Positions 43,710 through 51,650 of a DNA stretch of 64,000 nt are shown one piece after another; positions within the stretch are counted from its first letter, which is position 1, and each line of letters starts with the position of its first letter. Position numbers and translations under genes: made by a program. This stretch comes from Alistipes putredinis DSM 17216. Its GTDB lineage: Bacteria; Bacteroidota; Bacteroidia; Bacteroidales; Rikenellaceae. The stretch lies in contig NZ_DS499577.1 in the NCBI RefSeq assembly GCF_000154465.1, positions 804,013 through 868,012 on the forward strand. Reading direction: 5' to 3'. The notes under the pieces were generated by a model. That model did no database searches. It was given only the letters and a program-made list of their open reading frames with translations, and was not told the DNA's origin.

Positions 43710-45353
43710 TTATGGTTTGAGCAGGATACGAGCCTGTGCGAGTGCGGCTTCCGTGATTTGGCTGCCCGATAGCATTTTGGCGATTTCGGTAATCCGCTCC
43801 TCCGGGTCGAGGCGGCGGATATGGGATCCTTCGGCGTCTTTGTAAACCACGAAGTGAGTGTCGCCTTTCGAAGCGACCTGCGGCAGGTGGGTGATGTCCA
43901 CGACCTGCATGGTCTGCGAGAGGTCGGCGATGATCTCGCCCATGGCGTCGGCGATGCGGCCTGAAACGCCCGTGTCTATCTCGTCGAAGATGATCGTCGG
44001 CAGCTCCATGCGGTGAGCGAGCAACGCTTTGAGAGCCAGCATTACGCGTGAAATTTCACCGCCTGAGGCGATGCGTTCCACTTTTTGAGGAGCGAAATTT
44101 CCGTTGGCTGTGAACAGAAAATCTATTTCGTCGTCACCCGTGGGGGTCAAGGCCGGTGCGGGGGTGAGCTGTACGACGAAACGGGCTTCGGGCATGCCGA
44201 GCCGTGCGAGGGTCGTCTGAATCGCATCGTTGAACGTCGGTGCGGCCTTTTCGCGGGTGGCGTGGATGTTCCGGGCCAGCTCTTCGGCCTTCTCTTCGGT
44301 GGCGGTCAGTTCGGTCGCAACGGCGGCGATGGCTTCGTCGCCGTGCGTGATCGCTTGCAGGCGTGCTTCGTAATCGGTCTGTTTGGCGAGGAGTTCGCCG
44401 AGATCCGCAGCACGGTGTTTCTGGCAGAGCGAGTAGATGGTGTTGAGTCGGTCGCCGATTTTTTGCAGCCGTTCGGGATCGGCGTCGAGCCGTTCGCTCT
44501 GTGCGGCGGCCGAGGCGCCGAGATCCTTCAGCTCTTCGAGCACGGAGCGGAGCCGTCCGGCGGCTTCCGCTGCGAAAGGATAGCCGGCTTCGAGGTGGCG
44601 GCAGGCCGTTTCGCTGGCCTTGAGTTGTACCAACACCCCGATTTGTTCGTCGTCCAGGGCATTGCGCAGCGCCGTGAGGGTTTCGCTGATGCGGTCGGCG
44701 TTCGAAAGAACCTCCAGCTCCTGTTCCAGTTCGGTTTGTTCTCCTTCCTTCAGGTGGGCCGCTGCGAGTTCTTCGACCTGGTAGCGGAGCCACTCTTCGT
44801 CCTTGCGTCCGGCTTCGGCCTCTTCGCGCAGCCGTGCGAGTTCACGGCGCAGGTGGCAGAGCCGTTCGTAGAGGGTCGTATATTGCATCCGCAGGTCGTG
44901 GTTTTCGGCGACCGTATCGACGGCCTGCGTGCGGAAAGCCTCTGATCCCAGGATCAGATTCTGGTGTTGGGAGTGGATGTCGATCAGTTGCGATCCCAGT
45001 TCGCGCAGCAACGCAAGGGGAACGGGAGTGTCGTTGATGAACGAGCGGCTCTTGCCGGCCGGGGTGATCTGGCGCGTGAGTGTCGTTTCGCGGCTGTAAT
45101 CCAGGTCGTTTCGGTCGAAGAATGCCTGCAGGTCCCTTGTTCCGAGATCGAAAACGCCTTCGATCAGGCAATTACGTTTGTCGTCTTTCAGGGTGGCGTT
45201 GTCGTTCTTGTTCCCCAGCAGGAGGCCCAGCGCGCCGAGCAGGATCGACTTTCCGGCGCCGGTTTCGCCCGTGATGATGTTCAGCCGGTCGTCCAGCTCC
45301 AGTTCGAGCCGGTCGATCAGGGCGTAGTTTTCGACTTTCAGACGACGTAGCAT
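43710..45353 (-). CDS. recN: DNA repair protein RecN
   Basis: 547 residues from the ATG at 45353; a longer frame through coaBC (to 45731) is rejected because the Walker motif is then preceded by a low-complexity tail. Walker A 'TGETGAGKSI' at residues 28-37, long coiled-coil region about 150-350, signature 'ASGGEISRVMLALKAL', Walker B 'PTIIFDEIDTGVSG'. An SMC-like protein for double-strand-break repair. Its 3' end is the source or replacement of the duplicated fragment at 42556-42801, and its last residues read LLKP instead of LLDK. Confidence 0.95.
   Translation of the reverse strand: MLRRLKVENYALIDRLELELDDRLNIITGETGAGKSILLGALGLLLGNKNDNATLKDDKRNCLIEGVFDLGTRDLQAFFDRNDLDYSRETTLTRQITPAGKSRSFINDTPVPLALLRELGSQLIDIHSQHQNLILGSEAFRTQAVDTVAENHDLRMQYTTLYERLCHLRRELARLREEAEAGRKDEEWLRYQVEELAAAHLKEGEQTELEQELEVLSNADRISETLTALRNALDDEQIGVLVQLKASETACRHLEAGYPFAAEAAGRLRSVLEELKDLGASAAAQSERLDADPERLQKIGDRLNTIYSLCQKHRAADLGELLAKQTDYEARLQAITHGDEAIAAVATELTATEEKAEELARNIHATREKAAPTFNDAIQTTLARLGMPEARFVVQLTPAPALTPTGDDEIDFLFTANGNFAPQKVERIASGGEISRVMLALKALLAHRMELPTIIFDEIDTGVSGRIADAMGEIIADLSQTMQVVDITHLPQVASKGDTHFVVYKDAEGSHIRRLDPEERITEIAKMLSGSQITEAALAQARILLKP
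43720..43965. repeat. Direct repeat, copy 2 (inside recN)
   Basis: The partner of 42556-42801 within the intact recN reading frame. Confidence 0.93.
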
Positions 45354-45355
45354 GG

Positions 45356-46552
45356 CTATTTCAGAATGGATTCGATTTTGTCGGCGATCTTCTCGGCCGT
45401 TTCGGCTTTCGAGAGCAGAGGAAGCTCCTCGCGTCCTGCGCGGTCGATGAGCGTCACCTTGTTGGTATCGACGCCGAATCCGGCCCCGGCGTCGCGCAGT
45501 GAGTTCAGAACGATGAAATCGAAGTTTTTGCGTTGGAGTTTCCCTTCGGCATTGGCCTCTTCGTGATCGGTTTCGAGGGCGAAGCCGACCAGGATCCGAC
45601 CCGCTTTGTGCGCTCCCAGCTCGGCTGCGATGTCGTGCGTGCGTTTGAGGCGGATCGTCAGCTCGCCGTCCCCTTTCTTGAGTTTGGTCGGGGCGACCTC
45701 TTCGGGAGTATAGTCCGCGACGGCGGCGCACATGACGGCTCCGTCGGCTGTGGCGAACTCCCTCACCGAAGCCTCGTACATCTCCTGTGCCGAGAGGACA
45801 TCGATACGTCGAACTCCGGTCGGGGTGGGCAGCGACGTGCGGCCGCTGATGAGTACGACTTCGGCGCCCCGCCGGGCGAGCGCTTCGGCGATGGCATACC
45901 CCATCTTGCCCGTCGAGTGGTTCGAGATGAACCGCACCGGATCGATGGCTTCGATGGTTGCGCCTGCGGTAACGATCAGCCGTTTACCTCGCAGGCTCTT
46001 TTTTTTTTCGGAAAGAAGGGCTTCGACGAATGCGACGATGTCGGTCGGTTCGGCCATGCGTCCCTTGCCCGAAAGTCCGCTCGCCAGCTCCCCTTCGGCC
46101 GGTTCGACGATCCGTACGCCTCGGCTGCGCAGAATCCGCAGATTCTCCTGTGTGGCCGAATGCGCGAACATGTCCAGGTCCATCGCCGGGGCGACCGCTA
46201 CCGGGCAGCGGGCCGAAAGGTAGGTCGTCAGCAGCAGGTTGTCGGCGATGCCGTGTGCCATCTTGCCCAGCGTATTGGCCGTCGCGGGGGCGATGAGCAG
46301 GCAGTCCGCCCACTCGCCGAGCGAGACGTGGGAGTTCCACTCCCCGTTTTCCGGATTGAAGAATTCGACCAGGATGGGATGCTTCGAGAGCGTCGCCATG
46401 GTCAGCGGAGTGATGAACTGCTTGGCCAGCGGAGTCATTACGACTTTCACCTCGGCGCCTGCGCCTTTGAGCAGGCGGCAGAGTATGGCCGCTTTGTAGG
46501 CGGCGATGCTGCCTGTGATGCCGAGCAGGATATGTCGTCCTTCGAGGCTCAT
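45356..46552 (-). CDS. coaBC: Phosphopantothenoylcysteine decarboxylase/phosphopantothenate-cysteine ligase
   Basis: 398 residues, fused CoaC (N-terminal flavodoxin-like) and CoaB. 'ILLGITGSIAAYKA' start, 'NSHVSLGEWAD' with catalytic His75, 'PAMDLDMFAH' for substrate clamp, and the CoaB part with 'VTAGATIEAIDPVRFISNHSTGKMG'. It makes 4'-phosphopantetheine from phosphopantothenate and cysteine in coenzyme A synthesis. recN starts two bases after its stop, so the two are co-transcribed, a common Bacteroidota arrangement. Confidence 0.96.
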   Translation of the reverse strand: MSLEGRHILLGITGSIAAYKAAILCRLLKGAGAEVKVVMTPLAKQFITPLTMATLSKHPILVEFFNPENGEWNSHVSLGEWADCLLIAPATANTLGKMAHGIADNLLLTTYLSARCPVAVAPAMDLDMFAHSATQENLRILRSRGVRIVEPAEGELASGLSGKGRMAEPTDIVAFVEALLSEKKKSLRGKRLIVTAGATIEAIDPVRFISNHSTGKMGYAIAEALARRGAEVVLISGRTSLPTPTGVRRIDVLSAQEMYEASVREFATADGAVMCAAVADYTPEEVAPTKLKKGDGELTIRLKRTHDIAAELGAHKAGRILVGFALETDHEEANAEGKLQRKNFDFIVLNSLRDAGAGFGVDTNKVTLIDRAGREELPLLSKAETAEKIADKIESILK

Positions 46553-46562
46553 ACCGCGATGT

Positions 46563-46883
46563 TTAGGCTTGCGGTTTGTTCTCCTTGTAGAAGAGTTCGC
46601 CGTCGAGGAACTCCTCGGTGGCGATCAGCACCGGTTTGGGCAGACGTTCGTAGTAACGCGAGATCTCGATCTGCTCGCGGTTTTCGAAAGTTTCCTCCAT
46701 CGTGTCCGTCGGCGACGAAAAATCCGCCAGCTTGCGCGTGAGTTCGGCTTTCAGTTCGGTCGAAATCTGGTTGGCGCGGCGTGCGATGATATTGACCGTT
46801 TCGTAAATATTGCCGGTTTCCTTATCCAGATCGACCAGTTTACGGGTTACGGTGTTGGTGGGAGTGCTTTTCTTGATCTCCAT
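46563..46883 (-). CDS. rpoZ: RNA polymerase omega subunit-like protein
   Basis: 106 residues. 'ETGNIYETVNIIARRANQISTEL' is the omega helix pattern that contacts the beta' subunit, in the Bacteroidota version of RpoZ. It helps assemble and stabilise RNA polymerase. It lies between bamD (4-base gap) and coaBC (10-base gap); rpoZ upstream of coaBC is also seen in other bacteria, which supports the call. Confidence 0.8.
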   Translation of the reverse strand: MEIKKSTPTNTVTRKLVDLDKETGNIYETVNIIARRANQISTELKAELTRKLADFSSPTDTMEETFENREQIEISRYYERLPKPVLIATEEFLDGELFYKENKPQA

Positions 46884-46887
46884 GGAA

Positions 46888-47703
46888 TTATTGTTTTTCT
46901 TTGTTGTTTCGGTCTAAAAAGTCTTTGGCGTTCTGGGCCAGCCGGTCGAGCTCCTTGAGGTAGTGCGATTCGGGAAATTCGGCCACGAACGAGTAATAGG
47001 AGTCGAGCGTCGAGAGGTAGCGGTCTGCCTGCTTGTCCTGCACGGAGTTGTCGGCCAGCTTGCTGCCGGATTTGACGATCAGGTACATGATCTCTTCGCG
47101 GTGGGAGCTGGTGGGATAGAGCTTCAGCGCGTTCTTGAGAGCTACGATCGCCGATTTGTAACGTCCGATTTTATAGTATGTGTAAGCGTTCAGGTAAGTT
47201 TTGTCGTGCAGCCGCTGGGTCAGGATCTTGTCCATCTCGCGGAATTCGTCGCTGCGGGAGCTGTTGGGGTAGTGGGCCAGGTATTCATTGACCGCCACGA
47301 TAGCCTGTGTGGTCATCGTTTGGTCGCGGGTGGGGCCCGGTGCCAGGTAGAAGTAACTCAAGGCGAGAATTCCTTCGGCATCTTCGAGGAAAACGCTGCG
47401 TCCGAATTTGCGGCGGAAATCGTCGAGCATCGACGTGGCTACCTCGTAGTCGCGGGTCTTGAACTTGCAGAAAGCGGTCATGAAGGCGATACTGTCCTCC
47501 TGCATCGTTCCGGAGTAGTACGGTGCGGCCGCTTCGAACAGCATCGCGGCTTTCGACCACTTCTGGTTCTGGTAATGTTTCAGAGCGGTTTGGTACATGT
47601 GGTCGGGCCGACCGCTTTTCAGAACCTGCTGTACGCTATTGCAGCCCGCAGCGAGGATCGCAAAGCACACTGTGCACAAGACATATAGCCTTTCTTTTCT
47701 CAT
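46888..47703 (-). CDS. bamD: Outer membrane assembly lipoprotein BamD
   Basis: 271 residues. Lipobox LAAGC (Cys21) in a standard SPII signal, then five TPR-like repeats ('MYQTALKHYQNQKWSKAAMLFEAAAPYY'-type) spanning most of the protein. BamD joins BamA to insert beta-barrel proteins into the outer membrane. It is the first gene of the bamD-omega-coaBC-recN operon and has a full consensus promoter. Confidence 0.92.
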   Translation of the reverse strand: MRKERLYVLCTVCFAILAAGCNSVQQVLKSGRPDHMYQTALKHYQNQKWSKAAMLFEAAAPYYSGTMQEDSIAFMTAFCKFKTRDYEVATSMLDDFRRKFGRSVFLEDAEGILALSYFYLAPGPTRDQTMTTQAIVAVNEYLAHYPNSSRSDEFREMDKILTQRLHDKTYLNAYTYYKIGRYKSAIVALKNALKLYPTSSHREEIMYLIVKSGSKLADNSVQDKQADRYLSTLDSYYSFVAEFPESHYLKELDRLAQNAKDFLDRNNKEKQ

Positions 47704-47743
47704 CGGGATCAGGTTTTTCCGTAATTATCCGGCGATAATCGCA

Positions 47744-47775
47744 CAAAGTTACTCTTTATTTAACGAAATCCCAAA
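47744..47775 (-). promoter_or_regulatory. Promoter of the bamD operon
   Basis: Minus strand TTTG, 20 bases, TAACTTTG, 40 bases before the start codon. Confidence 0.75.
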
Positions 47776-47834
47776 TTTTTTAGTGTGGGCGCTGCGGAAT
47801 CGATGCTATGCCGACGGTTTTTTGCGGAAAAACA

Positions 47835-47862
47835 ACGGCGGGACGAATCGGGGTCCCGCCGT
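47835..47862 (-). terminator. Hairpin after asd
   Basis: ACGGCGGGAC and GTCCCGCCGT around an eight-base loop, 19 bases after the asd stop. On the minus strand TTGTTTTTCC follows. Confidence 0.8.
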
Positions 47863-47880
47863 GATTTTCCGGTTGTTCCG

Positions 47881-48885
47881 TCAGGCGCGGTGTGCGATGA
47901 GCCATTCGGCGATCTGCACCGCGTTCAGTGCGGCACCCTTGCGGATCTGATCGCCGACGCACCAGAACGTGAGGCCGTTGGGCGAGGTGAGGTCGCGTCG
48001 GATGCGACCCACGTACACCGGGTTCCGACCGGCAGCGAACAGCGGCATCGGATAGACCTTGTCGCCCGGAGCGTCCTGCAGCACGACACCCGGGGCCGAC
48101 GCGAAGGCGTCGCGTGCCTCTTCGGGCGAAATCGGGCGCTCCGTTTCCACCCAGATGCTTTCCGAGTGGGCCCGCATCACGGGTACGCGCACGCAGGTCG
48201 CGGAAACCACGATGTCCGAGTGCATGATCTTGCGGGTTTCGTGGTACATTTTCATCTCCTCCTTGGTGTAGTCGTTGTCGGTGAAGACGTCGATATGAGG
48301 TATCAGGTTGTAAGCCAGTTGATACGCAAATTTTTCCACACGGGGTTCGCCGCCTTTTGCCAGAGCCGCGTGCTGCTCTTCCAGTTCGGCCATCCCCTGT
48401 GCGCCGGCGCCGCTGGCCGACTGGTAGGTGGCTACGTGCACGCGGCGGATGTGCGAGAGTTTTTCGAGCGCGTTGAGTGCCACGACCATTTGAATCGTCG
48501 TGCAGTTGGGGTTGGCGATAATACGCCGGGGGGCGTTCAGGGCGTCTTCGGGGTTTACTTCGGGAACCACCAGGGGAACGTCTTCGTCCATGCGGAAAGC
48601 GCTCGAATTGTCGATCATCAGCGTGCCGTGCTTGGTGATCGTTTCGGCGAACTCCTTCGAGGTGGAGCCGCCCGCCGATACCAGCGCGATGTCCACGCCG
48701 CAGAAGTCGTCGTTGTGGGCGAGCAGCCGTACGGTGAGTTCCTTGCCCCGGAAGGGGTATTTGCGTCCGGCGCTCCGCTCCGAACCGAAAAGCAGCAATT
48801 CGTCGATGGGCAGACGGCTCTCTTCCAGAATGTTCATAAATTCCTGGCCAACGGCTCCGCTGGCCCCGACAATGGCTAATTTCAT
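47881..48885 (-). CDS. asd: Aspartate-semialdehyde dehydrogenase
   Basis: 334 residues from the ATG at 48885; a 22-codon longer frame overlaps the PBP1A end and is rejected. 'MKLAIVGASGAVGQEFM' (NADP-binding), 'STSKEFAE', catalytic Cys128 in 'ANPNCTTIQMV', and 'YQSASGAGAQG'. It reduces aspartyl phosphate to aspartate semialdehyde for lysine, threonine, methionine and diaminopimelate. It follows a peptidoglycan synthase by 28 bases, which puts a diaminopimelate-pathway enzyme and a cell-wall polymerase in one transcript. Confidence 0.96.
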   Translation of the reverse strand: MKLAIVGASGAVGQEFMNILEESRLPIDELLLFGSERSAGRKYPFRGKELTVRLLAHNDDFCGVDIALVSAGGSTSKEFAETITKHGTLMIDNSSAFRMDEDVPLVVPEVNPEDALNAPRRIIANPNCTTIQMVVALNALEKLSHIRRVHVATYQSASGAGAQGMAELEEQHAALAKGGEPRVEKFAYQLAYNLIPHIDVFTDNDYTKEEMKMYHETRKIMHSDIVVSATCVRVPVMRAHSESIWVETERPISPEEARDAFASAPGVVLQDAPGDKVYPMPLFAAGRNPVYVGRIRRDLTSPNGLTFWCVGDQIRKGAALNAVQIAEWLIAHRA

Positions 48886-48913
48886 GGCTTTCTCAAAGGT
48901 GTTATAGGTTGTA

Positions 48914-51319
48914 TTACTCAAAAAATTCGTCTTCTTCGTACCGGGTTGCACTGTCGTCCGTTTTCTCGGTTTCGTCGCAATCGTAAACCGGCATGACGGC
49001 CGGACGCGTGAAGAGATCCTGCTTGCTGATACCCGTCGAAGGGTCGGCGTAAATCCGGTTGAGGAATTCGCCCACGATCGGTAGGGCGATTACGCTGCCT
49101 TCGCCGCGCGATACCAGGCGCACTGCCTGATCCTCGCCGCCGACCCAGCAGCCGGCTACCAGTTTGGGAAGGACGCACATGAACCATGCGTCGCGGTTCT
49201 TCTGCGAGGTCCCCGTCTTGCCGCCGACTTCGACATTCTGCATGTTGTAGGCCCATCCCAGGCGTCCGCCCGTACCCGAACGGATCACTCCTTCGAGCAT
49301 CGTGAGCATCGTGTAGGCCGTGTGTTCGCTGATCGCATCCTGCGTCCGGGGGGCGAAGCTGGCGATCAGGTTGCCCTGACGGTCTTCGATGCGGGTGACG
49401 AAGATCGGAGTGGTATAGACGCCTTCGTTGGCGAAGGTCGAGAAGGCGCTCACCATTTCATAGACGTTGGATTCCGAGGTTCCCAGGCAGAGCGCAGGCA
49501 CAGGATCGATGTAGCTGTGGATGCCCATGTTGTGAATGAAGTTGGCCACGGCCTGCGGCTGCTTGGCCTGTTTCATGATCCACGCCGAATAGTTGTTGCG
49601 GCTGCGGGCCAGGCCCCAGCTCAGGGGGTGCAGCTCGCCGTTCTGTTCGACCTTGCCGGCCTCCTTGGGCGACCAGGGTACCCCGTTGGCGGTTTCGATC
49701 GTCACCGGCAGGTTCGGTACGGGCGTGCAGGGACTCAGTCCCAGGTGGTCGATGGCGAAGGTATAGACGAAGGGTTTGATCGTCGATCCGATCTGCCGCT
49801 TGCCCTGCTTGGCCATGTCGTATTTGAAGTAGCGGAAGTTGGGACCGCCCACGTAGGCCTTCACGTATCCTGAGCGGGGATCCATCGCCACGAACGAGGC
49901 GCGCATGATCCGCTTGTGGTGGAGGATCGAGTCCCGGGGCGTGAGTACCGTGTCGCGTTCTCCCTTGTAGGTGAAGATCTTCATCGGACAGGGCTTGTCG
50001 AAGCTCGCCAGGATGGTCTTTTCGTCCACGCCTGCCTTTTGCATCTGGTAGTAGCGGTCCGAGTAACGGATCGCGTTGCGCATGATGCGCTCACGCTCCT
50101 GTCTGTCTGCGTCGATGAAGAGCGTTTTGGTGCGTTTGAACTGTGCGTCCATCTGGGGCTGGATCACCGACTCCATCTGCTTTTGAATGGCCTGCTCGGC
50201 GTATTCCTGCATCCGGGAGTCGATCGTGGTGTAGATCTTCAGACCGTCGCGGTAGATGTCGTAGGGCGTGCCGTCGGCTTTGGTATTCTTCAGGCACCAG
50301 CCGTAGATCGGATTTTCGTCGTACTCCTTGACCGCCTGTTCGTAGTCCCAGTCGTTCTGGAACTGGCGGCGCTTGGGCCGTTCGGCGTTCATCGTCAGGC
50401 GGAGCATCTCCCGGAAATAGGTCGCCGGGCCTTCGTTGTGCGAGACCGGCTTGTAGTTGAGCAGGATCGGCAGGGCCGCGATCGAATCCCGCTGGTGGCG
50501 TGTGATGGCGCCTGCCGATGCCATGCGGTCGAGCACCAGGTTACGGCGTGCGAGGGCATTTTCCGGGTTACGGCGGGGGGAATACATCGTGGGACCCTTG
50601 ACCAGTCCCGCCAGCAGGGCGGCTTCCTGGATGTTGAGTTCGTGGGGTTCCTTGTTGAAGAAGGTGTGGGCCGCCGATTTGATGCCGTAGGCGTTCGAGC
50701 CGAACTCCACGGTATTCAGGTACATGGCGGCGATCTCCTCCTTGGTGTAGTTGTATTCGAGTTTCAGGGCCGTGATCCACTCCTTGAGTTTGGATACGAC
50801 CAGCTTGGTCGTGCGGGCGATCTTGCCCCGGTTCTCGTTGATGTCGCGGGGAAAGAGGTTTTTGGCTAATTGCTGGGTGATCGTACTGCCGCCGCCCTGC
50901 GAGGTGTTCTGCATCAGGACGGTCTTGACGCCTACGCGTACCAGCGACATCAGGTCGATGCCCGAGTGTCCCCGGTAACGAACGTCCTCGGTCGAGACCA
51001 GGGCCGCGATGATCGGCGGCACGTCGTATCCGTCGAGCCGGAGCAGCTGGGCGGAGTCGAGCGGGAAGAGTTCGTCGTACTGTACGTAGGAGCGGTTCTG
51101 CACGAAGAACGTGCCCAGTACCTTGCCGTCCGAAGAGAGAATCTCGGTGGCCAGGTTGCTCTTGGGGTTCTCCAGCTCCTCGAACGACGGCAGCCGCCCG
51201 AACAGGCCGGCGGCCGTGAGCAACAGCAGGAGCAGCAAGAGTGCGAAAGGGGCGAATACGATGCCCCAGAGCCATTTGACGGATTTGGGCAGCGGTTTAT
51301 GCGGGGTCTGTTTTTTCAT
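48914..51319 (-). CDS. Bifunctional penicillin-binding protein 1A
   Basis: 801 residues. One N-terminal transmembrane helix (residues about 14-38). Glycosyltransferase GT51 domain with 'STEDVRYRGHSGID' and 'GGGSTITQQLAKNL'. Transpeptidase domain with the acyl-acceptor Ser in 'GSTIKPF', the second motif in 'SRNNYSA', and the 'VGGKTGTSQ' KTG motif. It polymerises and cross-links peptidoglycan at the inner membrane. The C-terminus is acidic (DETEKTDD... and EEDEFFE). It is preceded by three tandem promoter-bearing repeat units. Confidence 0.95.
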   Translation of the reverse strand: MKKQTPHKPLPKSVKWLWGIVFAPFALLLLLLLLTAAGLFGRLPSFEELENPKSNLATEILSSDGKVLGTFFVQNRSYVQYDELFPLDSAQLLRLDGYDVPPIIAALVSTEDVRYRGHSGIDLMSLVRVGVKTVLMQNTSQGGGSTITQQLAKNLFPRDINENRGKIARTTKLVVSKLKEWITALKLEYNYTKEEIAAMYLNTVEFGSNAYGIKSAAHTFFNKEPHELNIQEAALLAGLVKGPTMYSPRRNPENALARRNLVLDRMASAGAITRHQRDSIAALPILLNYKPVSHNEGPATYFREMLRLTMNAERPKRRQFQNDWDYEQAVKEYDENPIYGWCLKNTKADGTPYDIYRDGLKIYTTIDSRMQEYAEQAIQKQMESVIQPQMDAQFKRTKTLFIDADRQERERIMRNAIRYSDRYYQMQKAGVDEKTILASFDKPCPMKIFTYKGERDTVLTPRDSILHHKRIMRASFVAMDPRSGYVKAYVGGPNFRYFKYDMAKQGKRQIGSTIKPFVYTFAIDHLGLSPCTPVPNLPVTIETANGVPWSPKEAGKVEQNGELHPLSWGLARSRNNYSAWIMKQAKQPQAVANFIHNMGIHSYIDPVPALCLGTSESNVYEMVSAFSTFANEGVYTTPIFVTRIEDRQGNLIASFAPRTQDAISEHTAYTMLTMLEGVIRSGTGGRLGWAYNMQNVEVGGKTGTSQKNRDAWFMCVLPKLVAGCWVGGEDQAVRLVSRGEGSVIALPIVGEFLNRIYADPSTGISKQDLFTRPAVMPVYDCDETEKTDDSATRYEEDEFFE

Positions 51320-51338
51320 CGGTTCAATTCAATATGCC

Positions 51339-51540
51339 GCAAAGATAGTGAAAGGTGAGGGCAATTGTGAGAACTTGTTCTCGAAAATTGCCGAACCGCC
51401 TCCTATCTTCTGCAAAGATAGTGAAAGCCGAGAGAAAACGGGAGCTTGTTCCCAGTTTTCCGAGGCGCTTCCCATCTTCTGGAAAGATGGCGCAAGCCGA
51501 GGGCAAGGACAAATTTATTCGGTTATGCCTCGGCGAAGCC
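51339..51540 (-). repeat. Promoter-bearing repeat, three tandem units upstream of PBP1A
   Basis: Units start at 51339 (GCAAAGATAGTGAAAG), 51412 (same, then CCG) and 51481 (degenerate GGAAAGATGGCGCAAG), 73 and 69 bases apart. Read towards PBP1A each ends CTTTCAC-TATCTTTG (or its degenerate form). In two of them an inverted pair TATCTT...AAGATAG surrounds the box (51401-51421, and the degenerate pair near 51471-51489). Confidence 0.8.
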
Positions 51541-51566
51541 TGTCTAAATGAAAGCATTCGCTTTCG

Positions 51567-51574
51567 CAAAGGTA
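51567..51574 (-). promoter_or_regulatory. -7 box of a further PBP1A promoter
   Basis: TACCTTTG on the minus strand, 248 bases before the PBP1A start and beyond the repeat units. The repeats may therefore have been inserted between an older promoter and the gene. Confidence 0.5.
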
Positions 51575-51650
51575 TGAAAAATCTCGGATTATACGTTCCG
51601 GTTTTCTGCGGGTCGCTTGCTGATTTTATCGGTTCTGCCGCCCGGACGGA

